A stretch of DNA of 64,000 nt from an uncultured Gammaproteobacteria bacterium (GCA_947258875.1 CAMYKB010000001.1:967-64966), one strand, 5' to 3'. Counted from the first letter of the stretch, positions 1 through 9,401 are shown. The notes: generated from the sequence alone by a model not told the origin. Numbers and translations: made by a program.

Positions 1-80
1 CGCGCAGGCGGGTATCCAGTAAACGATTGATTTATAGCCTATTCATATTCACTGGATTTCCGCCTGCGCGGAAATGACGC
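1..80. repeat. REP/MITE-like inverted repeat
   Basis: The two ends form an inverted repeat: GCGCAGGCGGGTATCCAGT on the left and ACTGGATTTCCGCCTGCGC on the right, around an AT-rich centre. A near copy lies at 2133-2196 and a fragment at about 782-807. The left end may continue outside the window. This is the common short intergenic element of gammaproteobacteria that ends in GGAATGACG. Confidence 0.7.
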
Positions 81-120
81 GTTAGTGGGACAGCAGTGAT
101 TCCAGGGCCTTCTTGTTTTT

Positions 121-651
121 TTAGCTTACGCTGATAGATGGCGACTGGACGCGTAATACCTTGAAGCGGCGTTGTGCCAGATAAAACCCGCCAAACACCA
201 GCGCGGTAAAGAACAGGTTGCCCAGCAAGGTATTGCGGAAGAACGGGATGCCCGCCGTGTAGGCGGCCAGCAGGCCTTCCAGTGTGTGCGGGTACATGCC
301 GTGGCTTAACCAGGAACCGAAGTTGGTCACCAGGAAGAACACCACCGAACTCGCCAGTGCCGCAGCCAGTACAGACATGGCGCTGTGATGCTTCTGCAAC
401 CACATACCCATCAGCACTGTGATGGCAAAGGCCGCATACACAAAGATCATGGTGCTGTGCAGGCCCAGGATCAGATCACTCATAAGCAATGCCGCAAAAG
501 GCAGCAGCAATGCCGTACGTCGATCCATGAAGTGCGCGCCGGCGAACAGCGCCATGGCGGCAAGCGGGGTGAAATTCGGCGGGTGCGGCAGCAAGCGTGA
601 TGCAGCCAGCGCGAAGATCAGGAGGCAGAGTGTAGCGATACGTGGATTCAT
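121..651 (-). CDS. DUF6580-type integral membrane protein (possible small-molecule transporter)
   Basis: The protein has 176 residues when read from the internal ATG (MNPRIATLC), which I prefer because the upstream extension is hydrophilic and lacks hydrophobic content. It is almost entirely hydrophobic, with about five membrane segments and the family-like stretch PPNFTPLAAMALFAG near residue 28. It looks like the DUF6580 family, which has the size and feel of an ECF transporter S component, but no substrate is established. It lies at the downstream end of a block with a cobalamin riboswitch, a BtuB-type receptor and a corrinoid adenosyltransferase. A role in cobalamin or precursor uptake is therefore a reasonable guess, not a demonstrated one. 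It has a single Cys near the N-terminus, so it is not an obvious BtuM, whose key cysteine is internal. Confidence 0.7.
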   Translation of the reverse strand: MNPRIATLCLLIFALAASRLLPHPPNFTPLAAMALFAGAHFMDRRTALLLPFAALLMSDLILGLHSTMIFVYAAFAITVLMGMWLQKHHSAMSVLAAALASSVVFFLVTNFGSWLSHGMYPHTLEGLLAAYTAGIPFFRNTLLGNLFFTALVFGGFYLAQRRFKVLRVQSPSISVS

Positions 652-1001
652 GATGGTTCTCGTCATTCGTGAGGGGGTCATTGTAATGCAAAATGCCCTC
701 AGATGAGCCAATCTTGCCACAAATGATAGGTTTTCTCGTTCCCATGCTAGAGCGTGGGAACGAGAACAAATTGTCTACCGGATACCCGCCGCCTTCGCGG
801 GTATGACGAAATTATCCTGGTTAACCACGCCCGCCTACAGGGATGTAGGTGGTACGAGCCCACGGAAGGGCGAAGGTAGGACAATGCAGGAGCAATTGTC
901 GAGGGCAACGCATGGAGCAGTTGCCGAGGTATGACGACATTTTTTTCTGGTTACTACGGCCCCCGTGGGTAACCAGGACAATTTCGTGCGCATGGCGCGC
1001 G
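652..1001. other. Gene-free stretch carrying repeats
   Basis: I see no credible gene in these 350 bases. They hold a short inverted repeat around 728-765 (GTTCCCATGCTAGAGCGTGGGAAC), a fragment of the REP-like element near 782-807, and the first copy of a 93-bp repeat at 833-925. Confidence 0.6.
833..925. repeat. 93-bp direct repeat, copy A
   Basis: This stretch matches 2040-2132 over 93 bases with only about four differences, in the same orientation. Both copies sit beside REP-like ends (…CCCGC). They may be parts of a composite non-coding element flanking the ROK kinase gene. Confidence 0.85.
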
Positions 1002-1904
1002 CTACGGGCTATTCCACAACCAGGCGGCGCCGCGGACGCCACTGGAATCGCCGTATCGGGGCGGGACGAGGCGGGTATCCACGTGATCCGAGAACACGTA
1101 TTGTCCCCACAGGCGCGGCACGCGCCCATATAGGCGCTGCAGATTGGACATTCCGCCGCCCAGCACGATGACATCCGGGTCGAGGATGTTAAGGACGTGC
1201 GCCAGGCTGCGGGCCATGCGGTCTTCATAGCGTTGCAGGGTGTGCTCGGCGGACTGATCGCCCTTGGCCGCTGCCTCGACGATGTCGTGGCTCGATAAAC
1301 CCTGTTGCGTCACGGCCAGGTGGTCCCTGGACATACCAGGACCCGACAAAAAGGTCTCGATACAACCCTGCTTGCCGCAATAACAATCCGGACCGGGGCG
1401 TTCGTCGTCCCGCGGCCAGGGCAAGGGGTTATGCCCCCACTCCCCCGCGATGGCGTTTGGACCTGTGAGGACACGTCCCCGGATCACTACACCACCGCCG
1501 GTACCCGTGCCCACAATGACGCCGAACACGACTTCAGCACCGGCCGCTGCACCATCGGTTGCTTCGGAGAGCGCGAAACAGTTGGCATCATTGGTGATGC
1601 GGATCTCACGGCCCAGACTGTTTTCGAGATCTTGCTTGAAGGGTTGGCCGTTGAGACACACTGAGTTGGAATTTTTGAGTAAGCCTGTGGCCGGGGAAAT
1701 TGCACCGGGCGTGCAGATCCCCACACTACCCTGCTCTCCAAGCTCACGCTCGGCGTGCTTAAGCAAATCTGAAATGGCCTGTAAGGTACCGGGATAGTCA
1801 TCCTGCGGTGTATCAACGCGCTTGCGCAGGCGCTCCTGACCGGATGCATCCAGGGCGATGATTTCAATCTTGGTGCCGCCGAGATCGATGCCGAGTCTGA
1901 TCAC
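1002..1904 (-). CDS. ROK family sugar kinase (fructokinase/glucokinase-like)
   Basis: This 300-residue protein is a cytoplasmic sugar kinase of the ROK family, which phosphorylates a hexose at C6 with ATP. The N-terminal phosphate-binding DLGGTK lies at residues 7-12, catalytic-region NDAN at 105-108, a glycine-rich GTGTGGG at 132-138 and GEWGHNPL at 154-161. The ROK zinc site is intact: His158 with the CYCGKQGC cysteines at 174, 176 and 181. The GHNPLPW and CYCGKQGCIETF stretches are most like fructokinase (Mak/NagK group), but substrate cannot be fixed by eye. The start is GTG. It stands alone between two copies of the same intergenic repeat. Confidence 0.92.
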   Translation of the reverse strand: MIRLGIDLGGTKIEIIALDASGQERLRKRVDTPQDDYPGTLQAISDLLKHAERELGEQGSVGICTPGAISPATGLLKNSNSVCLNGQPFKQDLENSLGREIRITNDANCFALSEATDGAAAGAEVVFGVIVGTGTGGGVVIRGRVLTGPNAIAGEWGHNPLPWPRDDERPGPDCYCGKQGCIETFLSGPGMSRDHLAVTQQGLSSHDIVEAAAKGDQSAEHTLQRYEDRMARSLAHVLNILDPDVIVLGGGMSNLQRLYGRVPRLWGQYVFSDHVDTRLVPPRYGDSSGVRGAAWLWNSP

Positions 1905-2039
1905 AAGTGAGCCTTATGACTGTTGACCCATAAACTAATCATGCTATCTCGTTTCACGCTATTATTTTTGGACGTATGCTTTTCTGTGGTGTATTCATAC
2001 ATTTAATTTTAAAAAAGAGATGTCGTCATACCCGCGCAC

Positions 2040-2132
2040 GCCTACATGGATGTAGGTGGTACGAACCCACGGAAGGGCGAAGCTAGGACAATGCAGGAGC
2101 AATTGTCGAGGGCAACGCATGGAGCAGTTGCC
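2040..2132. repeat. 93-bp direct repeat, copy B
   Basis: Second copy of the repeat at 833-925, with about four mismatches. It runs directly into a REP-like inverted repeat at 2133-2196. Confidence 0.85.
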
Positions 2133-2196
2133 GGGGCGGGTATCCAGTAGACCACTGCACTCTTCTCACTAGATTCCCGCCTGCGCGGGAATGACG
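2133..2196. repeat. REP/MITE-like inverted repeat, second copy
   Basis: GGCGGGTATCCAGTAGACC pairs imperfectly with ACTAGATTCCCGCCTGCGC, and the element ends in GGAATGACG. It is the same family as the element at 1-80. Confidence 0.7.
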
Positions 2197-2219
2197 TTCT
2201 GTTATAGCTGTGGCGCCCT

Positions 2220-2783
2220 TCACCAATCTTCATCGGCCAGTTCGGGCGTATCCCAATAGGTCTCTTCTTCGCCCACTTCACGTGACAAGATTCTGCATAT
2301 TACAAAGAGCAGATCCGACAAACGATTAAGGTATTTGCGCAATTCATCATTGATGTTTTCCTCGCGCGCCAATGCCACCACGTCACGCTCGGCACGACGG
2401 CAAATGGCGCGTGCGAGGTGACATGCTGCAGCCGCTGGGCTGCCGCCGGGCAGGATAAATTCTTCCAACGGCGGCAAGGTCTCGTTAAACCTGTCAAGCC
2501 TGTTCTCCAGCCATTCAACATCTTCGTTTTTGATAAATGTCTGGTCCGGAAGGCTAAGTTCGCCACCGACATTGAACAATTGGTGTTGAACGCGCGTGAG
2601 CACCTCGCGCACCTCGTCCTTTGTACTGTTCGACAACACCATGCCGATCGCGCTGTTCAGCTCATCGATATCACCCATCGCAATGACTCTTTGCGAATCC
2701 TTTGCGACACGCGTTCCGTCACCCAGGCCGGTCTCGCCCCGGTCGCCGGTTTTGGTGTAAATTTTCGTGAGCCGCTTACCCAT
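2220..2783 (-). CDS. pduO: PduO-type cob(I)yrinic acid a,c-diamide adenosyltransferase
   Basis: This 187-residue cytoplasmic enzyme transfers the adenosyl group of ATP to the cobalt of reduced corrinoids, making adenosylcobalamin. The N-terminal KIYTKTGDRGETGLGDG (about residues 7-23) is the ATP-binding loop of the PduO family. GDIDELNSAIG (37-47), RAICRRAERD and YLNRLSDLLF are the other hallmark segments. It starts 9 bases after the stop of the BtuB-type receptor and so shares its riboswitch-controlled transcript. Together they suggest the cell takes up and adenosylates cobalamin. Confidence 0.95.
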   Translation of the reverse strand: MGKRLTKIYTKTGDRGETGLGDGTRVAKDSQRVIAMGDIDELNSAIGMVLSNSTKDEVREVLTRVQHQLFNVGGELSLPDQTFIKNEDVEWLENRLDRFNETLPPLEEFILPGGSPAAAACHLARAICRRAERDVVALAREENINDELRKYLNRLSDLLFVICRILSREVGEEETYWDTPELADEDW

Positions 2784-2792
2784 CGTTACAGG

Positions 2793-4754
2793 TTACTCAA
2801 ATGCATAACGAAGCGAAACCATAAAATTGCGCTCTGGTGCAGGATAGAAGCCGGTTTCCTCGGCGAAGAAATTGTCCTCATTGAAATCCTTGGCCGCAAA
2901 GTCGCTGTATTCCTGGTTAAACAGGTTATTCACACGTGCGCTTAGCTTCCAGGGACCGCGCGCGTAACTGGCCGCCAAATTGGCGACGCTGTATGACGGC
3001 AACTTGTCCAGCACGTTGGCGTAATCGCCGGAGGCCTGTGCATCACTACTGTATTGCCATTCAGCAAACACTTGCCAATCCGGATTAATTTCATAATCCA
3101 GTGTCGCGCGGATAACATGTTCGGACACCAACGGGATTTTGTTACCCGAAAAGACACCCTTATCAAACTCAGCATCGGTATAGGTGTATTGCAGCGCAAA
3201 CCCTAACTGCTCACCGATATCCGTTGCGCCCTCAAGAATGAATCCATTACGCCGTGTCTCATCAAGATTGGTATTGGCGCCAAACAAGCCCACGGAAGGA
3301 TCGAAATCAATCTCGTCCTCCAGATCTAGCCTGTAAATAACTGCTTTCAAACGCTGCTGACGGCCGCTCCAGTCTACGCCGACCTCATAGGAATCACCCT
3401 TCTGGACATCCAGGATCTCGATACCCGGGTTCGTGGTGAGCGTTTGCTCGTCCACCTTGGGGAAACGATACACCTGATCGTAACGTGCGAACAGGCGTGT
3501 TGCAGGCGCAAGCTCAAACGAAAGACCCGCCTCGTATGCCGTCGCATCGTCATCGGCATTAATAGTAACGGGTGTTGGCAGGAAGGAGGGAGCATCCTGA
3601 ATATCGTTCTCCAACTCGCCGCGCCTTGCGCCCAGCGTGGTTGTTAAACGTTGCGTAAACGGGTAGACAGCCTGCGCATAGACAGCGCGCGTCTCCTGAT
3701 TACTGTTGGTTACACCAAAGATAGAAGCAAGACTGTATTCGCTTTCATCCCAATCGGCGCCCAGCGTGAGTACCGCCTCGCCATACTTGTTCTCGAACAC
3801 ACCAATCAAGCGCGGGTTCGCGCTGCGCACTTCGCGATCCTGCTCAAAGTCTATCCCGGTGAGGACACCTTTTATCTCGCTGTCCCGTTGCGTCATCTCC
3901 ATTTCGACATGCCAGTTGCTGCTAATCGATTGACGCAAACCGATACGCGCGATTTGTGTGTCGGTATCATTCAGGTCATCGGCAAAACGGGTTTGTTTGC
4001 GATCTTCGTCCAGCTGATCCTGAAACAGCCCGCCCGGCAGGTTGGCCTCTTCGTTAATATCCTGATACTCGACAAAGACCTCGCCACCCTTGTAACGATA
4101 GCTCAGGTCAGCAAACAGGTTTTGATAATCATCCTCGCTGTTATCGCGATAATTATCGGCCTGACTCTTCTCTGCACTCAAGCGATAGCCGAAACCATTA
4201 TCCAGTCGCCCGGCAAGATTGGCCTTAGTTTGCTCACGCCCATCACTGCCCCCGGCAATCTCCAGCGAGTAGTTCATGCCTTGCGGGTCACGGGTAATGA
4301 TATTGATCACACCGCCAACCGCTTGATCGCCGAACAGGACACCTGCGCCACCCTGCACGATTTCAATACGCTCGACATCCTTGAGCGCAATACTGTTTAG
4401 ATCAGGCCCCGCCAGATCAGGATTATTCAAGCGTCGGCCATCAACCAGTATCAGGGTATTGGCCGCGCTATTCGCGCCGAAGCCACGCATACTGATATCG
4501 GCACGCGTGCCGTTGCCGAACAAATCCCGAACCTGCACCCCCCCCCGGCCACGCAAGACCTCTACGATATGCCGCGCCGCAGTCTTTTCGATCTCCTCAC
4601 GGGTAATGACTGTAATGCTGGCCGCTGTCGTGACCTGGCTTTGTTGGCTGCGTGCCGCCGAAACAACGATAGTTTCCAGCTCCTCGGCTGCCAAAAGCTC
4701 GGCAGATAATACACACCCAATAAGAAAACCATACAACCATGATGATTTGCGCAT
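2793..4754 (-). CDS. btuB: TonB-dependent outer-membrane vitamin B12 receptor
   Basis: This 653-residue protein is an outer-membrane TonB-dependent receptor. A signal peptide (cleavage near LLAAEELE, residue 23) is followed by a TonB-box-like ETIVVSA (about 26-32). The plug domain (about 40-150) contains GGVQVRDLFGNG and VDGRRLNNPD. A 22-strand-type barrel fills the rest and ends in the aromatic-rich ERNFMVSLRYAFE. The cobalamin riboswitch directly upstream on the same strand and the adenosyltransferase gene downstream support cobalamin as ligand. Without that context, the protein alone would only be called a BtuB/siderophore-type receptor. Confidence 0.92.
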   Translation of the reverse strand: MRKSSWLYGFLIGCVLSAELLAAEELETIVVSAARSQQSQVTTAASITVITREEIEKTAARHIVEVLRGRGGVQVRDLFGNGTRADISMRGFGANSAANTLILVDGRRLNNPDLAGPDLNSIALKDVERIEIVQGGAGVLFGDQAVGGVINIITRDPQGMNYSLEIAGGSDGREQTKANLAGRLDNGFGYRLSAEKSQADNYRDNSEDDYQNLFADLSYRYKGGEVFVEYQDINEEANLPGGLFQDQLDEDRKQTRFADDLNDTDTQIARIGLRQSISSNWHVEMEMTQRDSEIKGVLTGIDFEQDREVRSANPRLIGVFENKYGEAVLTLGADWDESEYSLASIFGVTNSNQETRAVYAQAVYPFTQRLTTTLGARRGELENDIQDAPSFLPTPVTINADDDATAYEAGLSFELAPATRLFARYDQVYRFPKVDEQTLTTNPGIEILDVQKGDSYEVGVDWSGRQQRLKAVIYRLDLEDEIDFDPSVGLFGANTNLDETRRNGFILEGATDIGEQLGFALQYTYTDAEFDKGVFSGNKIPLVSEHVIRATLDYEINPDWQVFAEWQYSSDAQASGDYANVLDKLPSYSVANLAASYARGPWKLSARVNNLFNQEYSDFAAKDFNEDNFFAEETGFYPAPERNFMVSLRYAFE

Positions 4755-4891
4755 TTGCCCTCCGCATAGCGTGTTAAGCGTTCAGGATGCAGGGGGAGAA
4801 ATGCGACAGAAATATGCTGTGAGATAAATATTCAACAGCCAGGGATAACAATCTGCCACAGGATCGCCCGCCGCAATCCGCGTCAATCACA

Positions 4892-5088
4892 CAACAGGCC
4901 GGTCTCCGGGCTTATGGGCTGCGCTGATACTCAGCACTTAGCAAATCACCTTCCCACGTTTTCACGCAGTGGCATATTGATAAGCATTTTCCCAATTACC
5001 GTTGCGGGGGCAGCGCCGGATTCGCATATAGCATGGCTCACCGGCTTCCCGTTTAACCCCTGTGAAGAACCACCAGGGGAACCTGTTG
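4892..5088 (-). promoter_or_regulatory. Cobalamin (B12/AdoCbl) riboswitch
   Basis: On the minus strand the leader of the receptor gene contains the conserved B12 box AAGCCCGGAGACCGGCC at about 4897-4913. Upstream are GCCACTGCGTGAAAACGTGG and the core segment with GCGAATCCGGCGCTGCCCC. The closing stem is CAACAGG (5082-5088) with CCTGTTG (4892-4898). These are the diagnostic pieces of the class I cobalamin riboswitch in the correct order. It should repress btuB and pduO when adenosylcobalamin is plentiful. Confidence 0.95.
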
Positions 5089-5264
5089 CAGTCTACAGGC
5101 CTTGCCTGATAAATTAGCAAAACCGCGCGAAATCATAACGCAATAAATCCGACATGTAAAAAATATCTCTAAGATGCACCACTTATAGTAATCTACATAC
5201 TGAGCATGACGGAGCTACATGCACATGGGTGCAAAAGCCATCGTTGCATAGTGGACATTAACGC

Positions 5265-6590
5265 GTGAATTATTCATTCAAAATCTGGCGCTATTTTTGC
5301 ACAGCCATCGTTAAGACATTCTATGGCCACGTGGAGATCGACGGACTGGAGAATCTGCCGGATACCGGCCCCGTCGTCCTGTGCGCCAACCATACCAATG
5401 CACTCGCCGATGCTGTGGTCATGCAGGTCTCCTGCCCAAGGCATGTCCATCCACTGGCGCGCAGCGGCCTGTTCGAGAAGCTCTGGCTCAAACCTTTTTT
5501 GAATTTCGTTGAAGGCGTACCGGTATATCGAAAGCAGGATGCGGGTAGCGATACTGCGCAAAATGAAGACATGTTCAGAAGCTGCTACGAAAAACTCGCA
5601 GAAAATGCAGTGCTGATCATCTTCCCCGAAGGGCAAAGCCACTCAGACCCACAACTTCGCGATATTAAGACAGGCGCCGCACGTATTGCAGTTGGCAATA
5701 TGAAAGAAAACGGACTTGCACCCGCTCTCATTCCTGTGGGAATGTTTTTTACTGACAAGGGCAGTTTCCGTAGTGACGTATTGGTCCAATATGGCGAGCC
5801 CGTTGATATGCAGCTCACCACCGATATCGATGACTATGAATCCGTACGTGAACTGACAAGGCGGCTTGAAGCGGCACTTAGAGGGCTGACTTTAAATGCG
5901 GACACATGGGAGGAAATCAATTTATCCGAACGGCTGACAGGCTTCTTTGAACGCAGGCGCGGAAAAAATAAATTACCATTACCAAAACGTTTTCGTGTGC
6001 TAAAACGCCTTCTTGAAATGCAAAAGCAACTCAGGGCGCAACACCCCAACGAAGTTAAACACGCCGCAAATAATCTGAAGGTCTTTGAACGCCTGTGCGA
6101 ACGCTTTGGAATCAAGGACTATCACCTTACACTCGATCACAGCCCGTTACGGGTGGCCTGGTTCATATTGCGCAGCGTTGGGCTCATGCTGATCCTGATA
6201 CCGCTGGGCTTATGGGGTGTCATTAACAGCTATATTCCCTACACTCTCAGCCGCACACTAGGCGAAAAGATATCGCACGGCCTTGACCAGTTTGACACCT
6301 CAAAAATCGCGCTTGGTTTCGTGTTTTTTGCAATATTTTGGGGCTTACAAACAATACTTGTTGCGCATTTTTTCACTATCAAGACTGCAATCATTTACGC
6401 TATCAGTTTGCCGCTCACCGCAGCACTGGCGATTGCCATGCACCGCGAGGACAGACAGATCATGGAGAACATTAGAGTGTTTTTTATTTTCCTGCGCAAG
6501 CGGGATCTGAAAGCTTACTTGAGAGCTAAACAACACAAACTTGAAGTCGAGCTTGCGAAGCTTGCTCGCATCGCCAATCGTCAGGGATAG
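5265..6590 (+). CDS. Membrane 1-acylglycerol-phosphate/glycerol-phosphate acyltransferase-like protein
   Basis: The N-terminal 220 residues form a PlsC-type acyltransferase domain. NHTNALAD at 42-49 is the histidine motif, with five rather than four residues between His and Asp, as in the NHPN-L-D subgroup of acyltransferases. FPEGQS lies at 120-125. The C-terminal half has a charged linker and about three membrane segments (roughly 297-322, 345-368, 370-390) before a basic tail. The substrate is unknown; a role in phospholipid or lipid remodelling at the inner membrane is likely. The start is GTG, and it is transcribed away from the btuB riboswitch. It is a single gene with no obvious operon partner. 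Confidence 0.8.
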   Translation: MNYSFKIWRYFCTAIVKTFYGHVEIDGLENLPDTGPVVLCANHTNALADAVVMQVSCPRHVHPLARSGLFEKLWLKPFLNFVEGVPVYRKQDAGSDTAQNEDMFRSCYEKLAENAVLIIFPEGQSHSDPQLRDIKTGAARIAVGNMKENGLAPALIPVGMFFTDKGSFRSDVLVQYGEPVDMQLTTDIDDYESVRELTRRLEAALRGLTLNADTWEEINLSERLTGFFERRRGKNKLPLPKRFRVLKRLLEMQKQLRAQHPNEVKHAANNLKVFERLCERFGIKDYHLTLDHSPLRVAWFILRSVGLMLILIPLGLWGVINSYIPYTLSRTLGEKISHGLDQFDTSKIALGFVFFAIFWGLQTILVAHFFTIKTAIIYAISLPLTAALAIAMHREDRQIMENIRVFFIFLRKRDLKAYLRAKQHKLEVELAKLARIANRQG

Positions 6591-6721
6591 TCTCTCAAGA
6601 TAGCAATATTCCCACATAAGGGATCAGTTAACCGCAGCAAACTCCCGCTGCGATCACTACAAGCACATAGTGCGTGCGTCCTCCCGGTTTAGTCTCGCTA
6701 CACCTCAACCTGGACAATAAG

Positions 6722-7099
6722 CTAACTGTCCGACCGAATCCTGTTGAGACCTTGCTGATGAATCGAATATCGAATCATTCCCATTACGTAAGTCATGTTA
6801 AACATGACCTCGTCGGAATCAAAACGCACGACGCGTAATCCCGATGATTTCAGATGCCTGTAGCGTTGGTGCAAAATAGTGCGCAGCATTTCATCATCTG
6901 CTTGAGGATTATTCACCTCAACAACAAGCTGAGCCTCCGGGGCGAAAAAGCAAATACTATCAATCTCATCAAGGGCTGGGCGGTGAAATTCAACACCCCA
7001 TAAGCGACCATCACGCAGCTGCTCCCACAGACGATCCTGGGCTCTGACGGTGTCCGCACAGTCTGGATAGGGTCTTGATAGTAGTGATTCTTCATTCAT
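6722..7099 (-). CDS. DUF559-like (endonuclease-fold) small protein
   Basis: This 125-residue soluble protein has the pattern of the DUF559 family, which shares the Vsr/PD-(D/E)XK nuclease fold. LWEQLRDGRLWGVEFHRPA (about 24-42) corresponds to the family's LW..LR…G..FRRQ region. Asp47 and Glu61 in AQLVVEVN fall where the catalytic acids would be. SGLRVVRFDSDEVMFN (about 88-103) matches the C-terminal G.RV.RF…EV. The lysine or glycine that usually follows the VVE acid is not conserved, so catalysis is uncertain. It stands alone between cysG and the acyltransferase. Confidence 0.6.
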   Translation of the reverse strand: MNEESLLSRPYPDCADTVRAQDRLWEQLRDGRLWGVEFHRPALDEIDSICFFAPEAQLVVEVNNPQADDEMLRTILHQRYRHLKSSGLRVVRFDSDEVMFNMTYVMGMIRYSIHQQGLNRIRSDS

Positions 7100-7311
7100 G
7101 CGGGCTGGTCCCTGAGCTCATCGCTGCCCCTGATATGCCCGGCATTTTATCAACCAAAACCGTTTAAAACAGCCCCCAAAACGTTAACAACTGTGAGGAA
7201 ATCTCTGATTAAGTCAGGACCCCTGCGGCACATGATATGCCGCCATTTTTCAATTACCCAGGTGATTGAAAAATGAAGGGAATCAAAAATCGTACTTTTT
7301 GGTTCTGGTCT

Positions 7312-7340
7312 CTGAAAAAAATCAGGATGACTTTTTCAGG
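7312..7340 (-). terminator. Possible terminator after cysG
   Basis: CTGAAAAA and TTTTTCAG pair around a short loop just past the cysG stop. A second perfect 10-base inverted repeat (ATTTTTCAAT/ATTGAAAAAT) lies at about 7242-7271. Neither has a textbook U-tract in the minus direction, so this is weak. Confidence 0.35.
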
Positions 7341-7347
7341 GTTTTTC

Positions 7348-8793
7348 TTAGATCGGCCCGATCTTACCGCTCGTATAAGTATCGATAGCTTGCGCTTCGA
7401 TATCGCTGCCCGGTTTAAACCAACGCAGTTTTTCATGCAGCTTCACCACGTCTCCCACGATGATTAATGTGGGCGGCTTGACGTCATTGTTTTTCACAAG
7501 ATCAGGCAGCGTGTCCAGGTCGCCGATCAACACACGCTGGTCCGGCGTAGTGCCTTTGGTGATCAATGCCGCTGCCGTCTTACTGGTGAGCCCGTGCTTG
7601 ATCAACTGCTCGCAAATCACCTTAACGCCCTGCAGGCCCATATAGAACACGATGGTTTGCTGCTGGTGCGCGAGCATGTCCCAGTTGAGATCTATGGTGT
7701 CATCTTTTAAATGACCGGTAACAAAAATGCAGGCCTGCGCATAATCCCTATGCGTCAAAGGGATACCGGAATAAGACGCGCAACCCGCAGCCGCGGTAAT
7801 GCCCGGCACTACCTGGAAAGGCACGCCCTCTTCAATCAAGGTCTCGATCTCTTCACCCCCCCTGCCAAAGATGAATGGGTCTCCCCCCTTAAGACGCAAT
7901 ACCCGTTTATCCTGTTTGGCGAGATCCGCGAGTAACTGATTGATATTTTCCTGGGGGATGGCGTGTTTGGAACGCTCCTTACCGGCGTAGATGCGTTCGG
8001 CATCACGCCGCACCAGTTCAAGGATGGGTTTTGAGACCAGTCGGTCATACACCACCACATCGGCTTGCTGCATCAGGCGCAAGGCACGGAATGACAATAG
8101 ATCAGGATCTCCCGGGCCCGCACCGACCAGGTACACCTCGCCCTTGAAGTGTGGATCGGCATCGGCATCATTGATGGCTTGTTGCAACAATGCCTCGGCC
8201 TCATCATCACGACCCGATAATACCTGCTCCGCGATGGGACCGGACAAAATGGCTTCCCAAAATTTCCTGCGCGCGGTCAGCTTTGCGAATTTGCCTTTCA
8301 CCTGCTCGCGATAAGACTCGACCAGGCTAGCAAGCCGCCCATAAGTCGAGGGTATGCAACTCTCCAGCCGCGTCTTGATCATGCGTGCCAGCATTGGCGA
8401 GGCACCGCCGGTGGTTACCGCAATCTGCACTGGAGAACGATCGATCACAGAAGGTAATATGACGGTCCCCTGTCCGGCGTTATCGGCGACATTGACGGGG
8501 ATATCCCGGCCTTTGGCCAGTGTCGCAATACGCAGATTGACCTGTTCATCGTCGGTCGCCGCCACGATCAGCAGGTGACCTTCAATATCCGTGTCCTCAA
8601 AATTACGCGCCTGATAATCGATCACGCCCTTTTCGGCAAGTGCAGCCAGTTCATCGCAAAGCGTGGCTGCAACCAGAGTAACCCGCGCACCGGCTTCACG
8701 AAGCATCGCGGCCTTGCGCGCGCCGATAGTTCCGCCCCCCACAATCAGGCAACGTCTATCGCGAATATCGTAAAAAAACGGCAAAAATTTCAT
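7348..8793 (-). CDS. cysG: Siroheme synthase (trifunctional CysG)
   Basis: This cytoplasmic enzyme turns uroporphyrinogen III into siroheme by methylation, NAD-dependent oxidation and ferrochelation. Read from the ATG of MKFLPFFYD (481 residues), the N-terminal Met8-like domain (1-205) has the dinucleotide loop [11 protein letters not shown] near residue 18. The C-terminal SUMT domain (about 213-460) has [19 protein letters not shown] and [13 protein letters not shown]. All three activities therefore appear present. Siroheme is the prosthetic group of DsrAB, which makes this gene part of the sulfur-oxidation toolkit even though it is 12 kb from the dsr operon. The four residues upstream of the chosen ATG start at GTG and are dispensable. 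Confidence 0.96.
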   Translation of the reverse strand: MKFLPFFYDIRDRRCLIVGGGTIGARKAAMLREAGARVTLVAATLCDELAALAEKGVIDYQARNFEDTDIEGHLLIVAATDDEQVNLRIATLAKGRDIPVNVADNAGQGTVILPSVIDRSPVQIAVTTGGASPMLARMIKTRLESCIPSTYGRLASLVESYREQVKGKFAKLTARRKFWEAILSGPIAEQVLSGRDDEAEALLQQAINDADADPHFKGEVYLVGAGPGDPDLLSFRALRLMQQADVVVYDRLVSKPILELVRRDAERIYAGKERSKHAIPQENINQLLADLAKQDKRVLRLKGGDPFIFGRGGEEIETLIEEGVPFQVVPGITAAAGCASYSGIPLTHRDYAQACIFVTGHLKDDTIDLNWDMLAHQQQTIVFYMGLQGVKVICEQLIKHGLTSKTAAALITKGTTPDQRVLIGDLDTLPDLVKNNDVKPPTLIIVGDVVKLHEKLRWFKPGSDIEAQAIDTYTSGKIGPI

Positions 8794-8846
8794 AGCCAAG
8801 ACCACAAACCTGATTGATTAAATTCTATGCTCATCAGCATACCCCA

Positions 8847-9401
8847 TCACTGCACCAGTCTCGAACTATCAATCACCAATGACCGCAAGCTCGGTGTTAA
8901 CCAGCGCATCACCAAATGTGACGCATATTGACTCATATCGCCCACGGCCTCGTGTTTCTGCATTACACCCAACCGCAGGTCGACTTTCACGGTATCCGGC
9001 GCATAGTGTGCCGCCAGTTTGATCCCCAGATTATTATCCCTGGGTCTGATCTTAGGCATCGCATAGGCGGTACTGCGAATGGCCTCCACCTTTACGCTGG
9101 AGAACACCGGGCGCAATTTAATACGGATTTCGTTCCTCACCAGCTGACCTGCCAACCAGGACAAATTACTCACCGCATCAAGCAAGGAAGCGTCAATAGC
9201 TTCATTCTCCTTAAAAAAATCCAGCGCCGGATAATACCCCAGCTTCTGTTCCCGAACATAGCGTTGTATGTCATCAGATAGCTTTTTACCTATCACCATC
9301 GGCGAGACCGGCGAATGCCGCTGCAGCTCTTCTTCTGAAAGCACAGCCGTAAAACTCAAGGCGATCCGGCAATGGTGTATTGATGACACTTCAAGCACCA
9401 C
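8847..9401 (-). CDS. Conserved hypothetical protein next to dsrS-like gene
   Basis: I do not recognise this 184-residue soluble protein. It starts at GTG inside the last codons of the DsrS-like gene (11-base overlap), so the two are probably translationally coupled. The middle is helical with conserved-looking aromatic and charged residues (LGYYPALDFFKENEAIDASLL is near residue 54). No signal peptide or membrane segment is seen. Context suggests a role tied to the DsrS candidate or to siroheme/sulfur metabolism, but nothing in the protein itself shows this. Confidence 0.55.
   Translation of the reverse strand: MVLEVSSIHHCRIALSFTAVLSEEELQRHSPVSPMVIGKKLSDDIQRYVREQKLGYYPALDFFKENEAIDASLLDAVSNLSWLAGQLVRNEIRIKLRPVFSSVKVEAIRSTAYAMPKIRPRDNNLGIKLAAHYAPDTVKVDLRLGVMQKHEAVGDMSQYASHLVMRWLTPSLRSLVIDSSRLVQ

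Larger units (their letters stand above)
1905..2219. other. Gene-free stretch with repeats
   Basis: These 315 bases hold the promoter side of the ROK kinase gene, the second copy of the 93-bp repeat (2040-2132) and a REP-like inverted repeat (2133-2196). I see no gene in them. Confidence 0.6.

Noticed and set aside
385-706. Plus-strand frames opposite the DUF6580 gene
   Set aside because: They are antisense shadows of the membrane protein with no independent start signals.
7242-7271. Perfect ATTTTTCAAT inverted repeat near cysG
   Set aside because: It has no U-tract and no context to call it a terminator or operator on its own.
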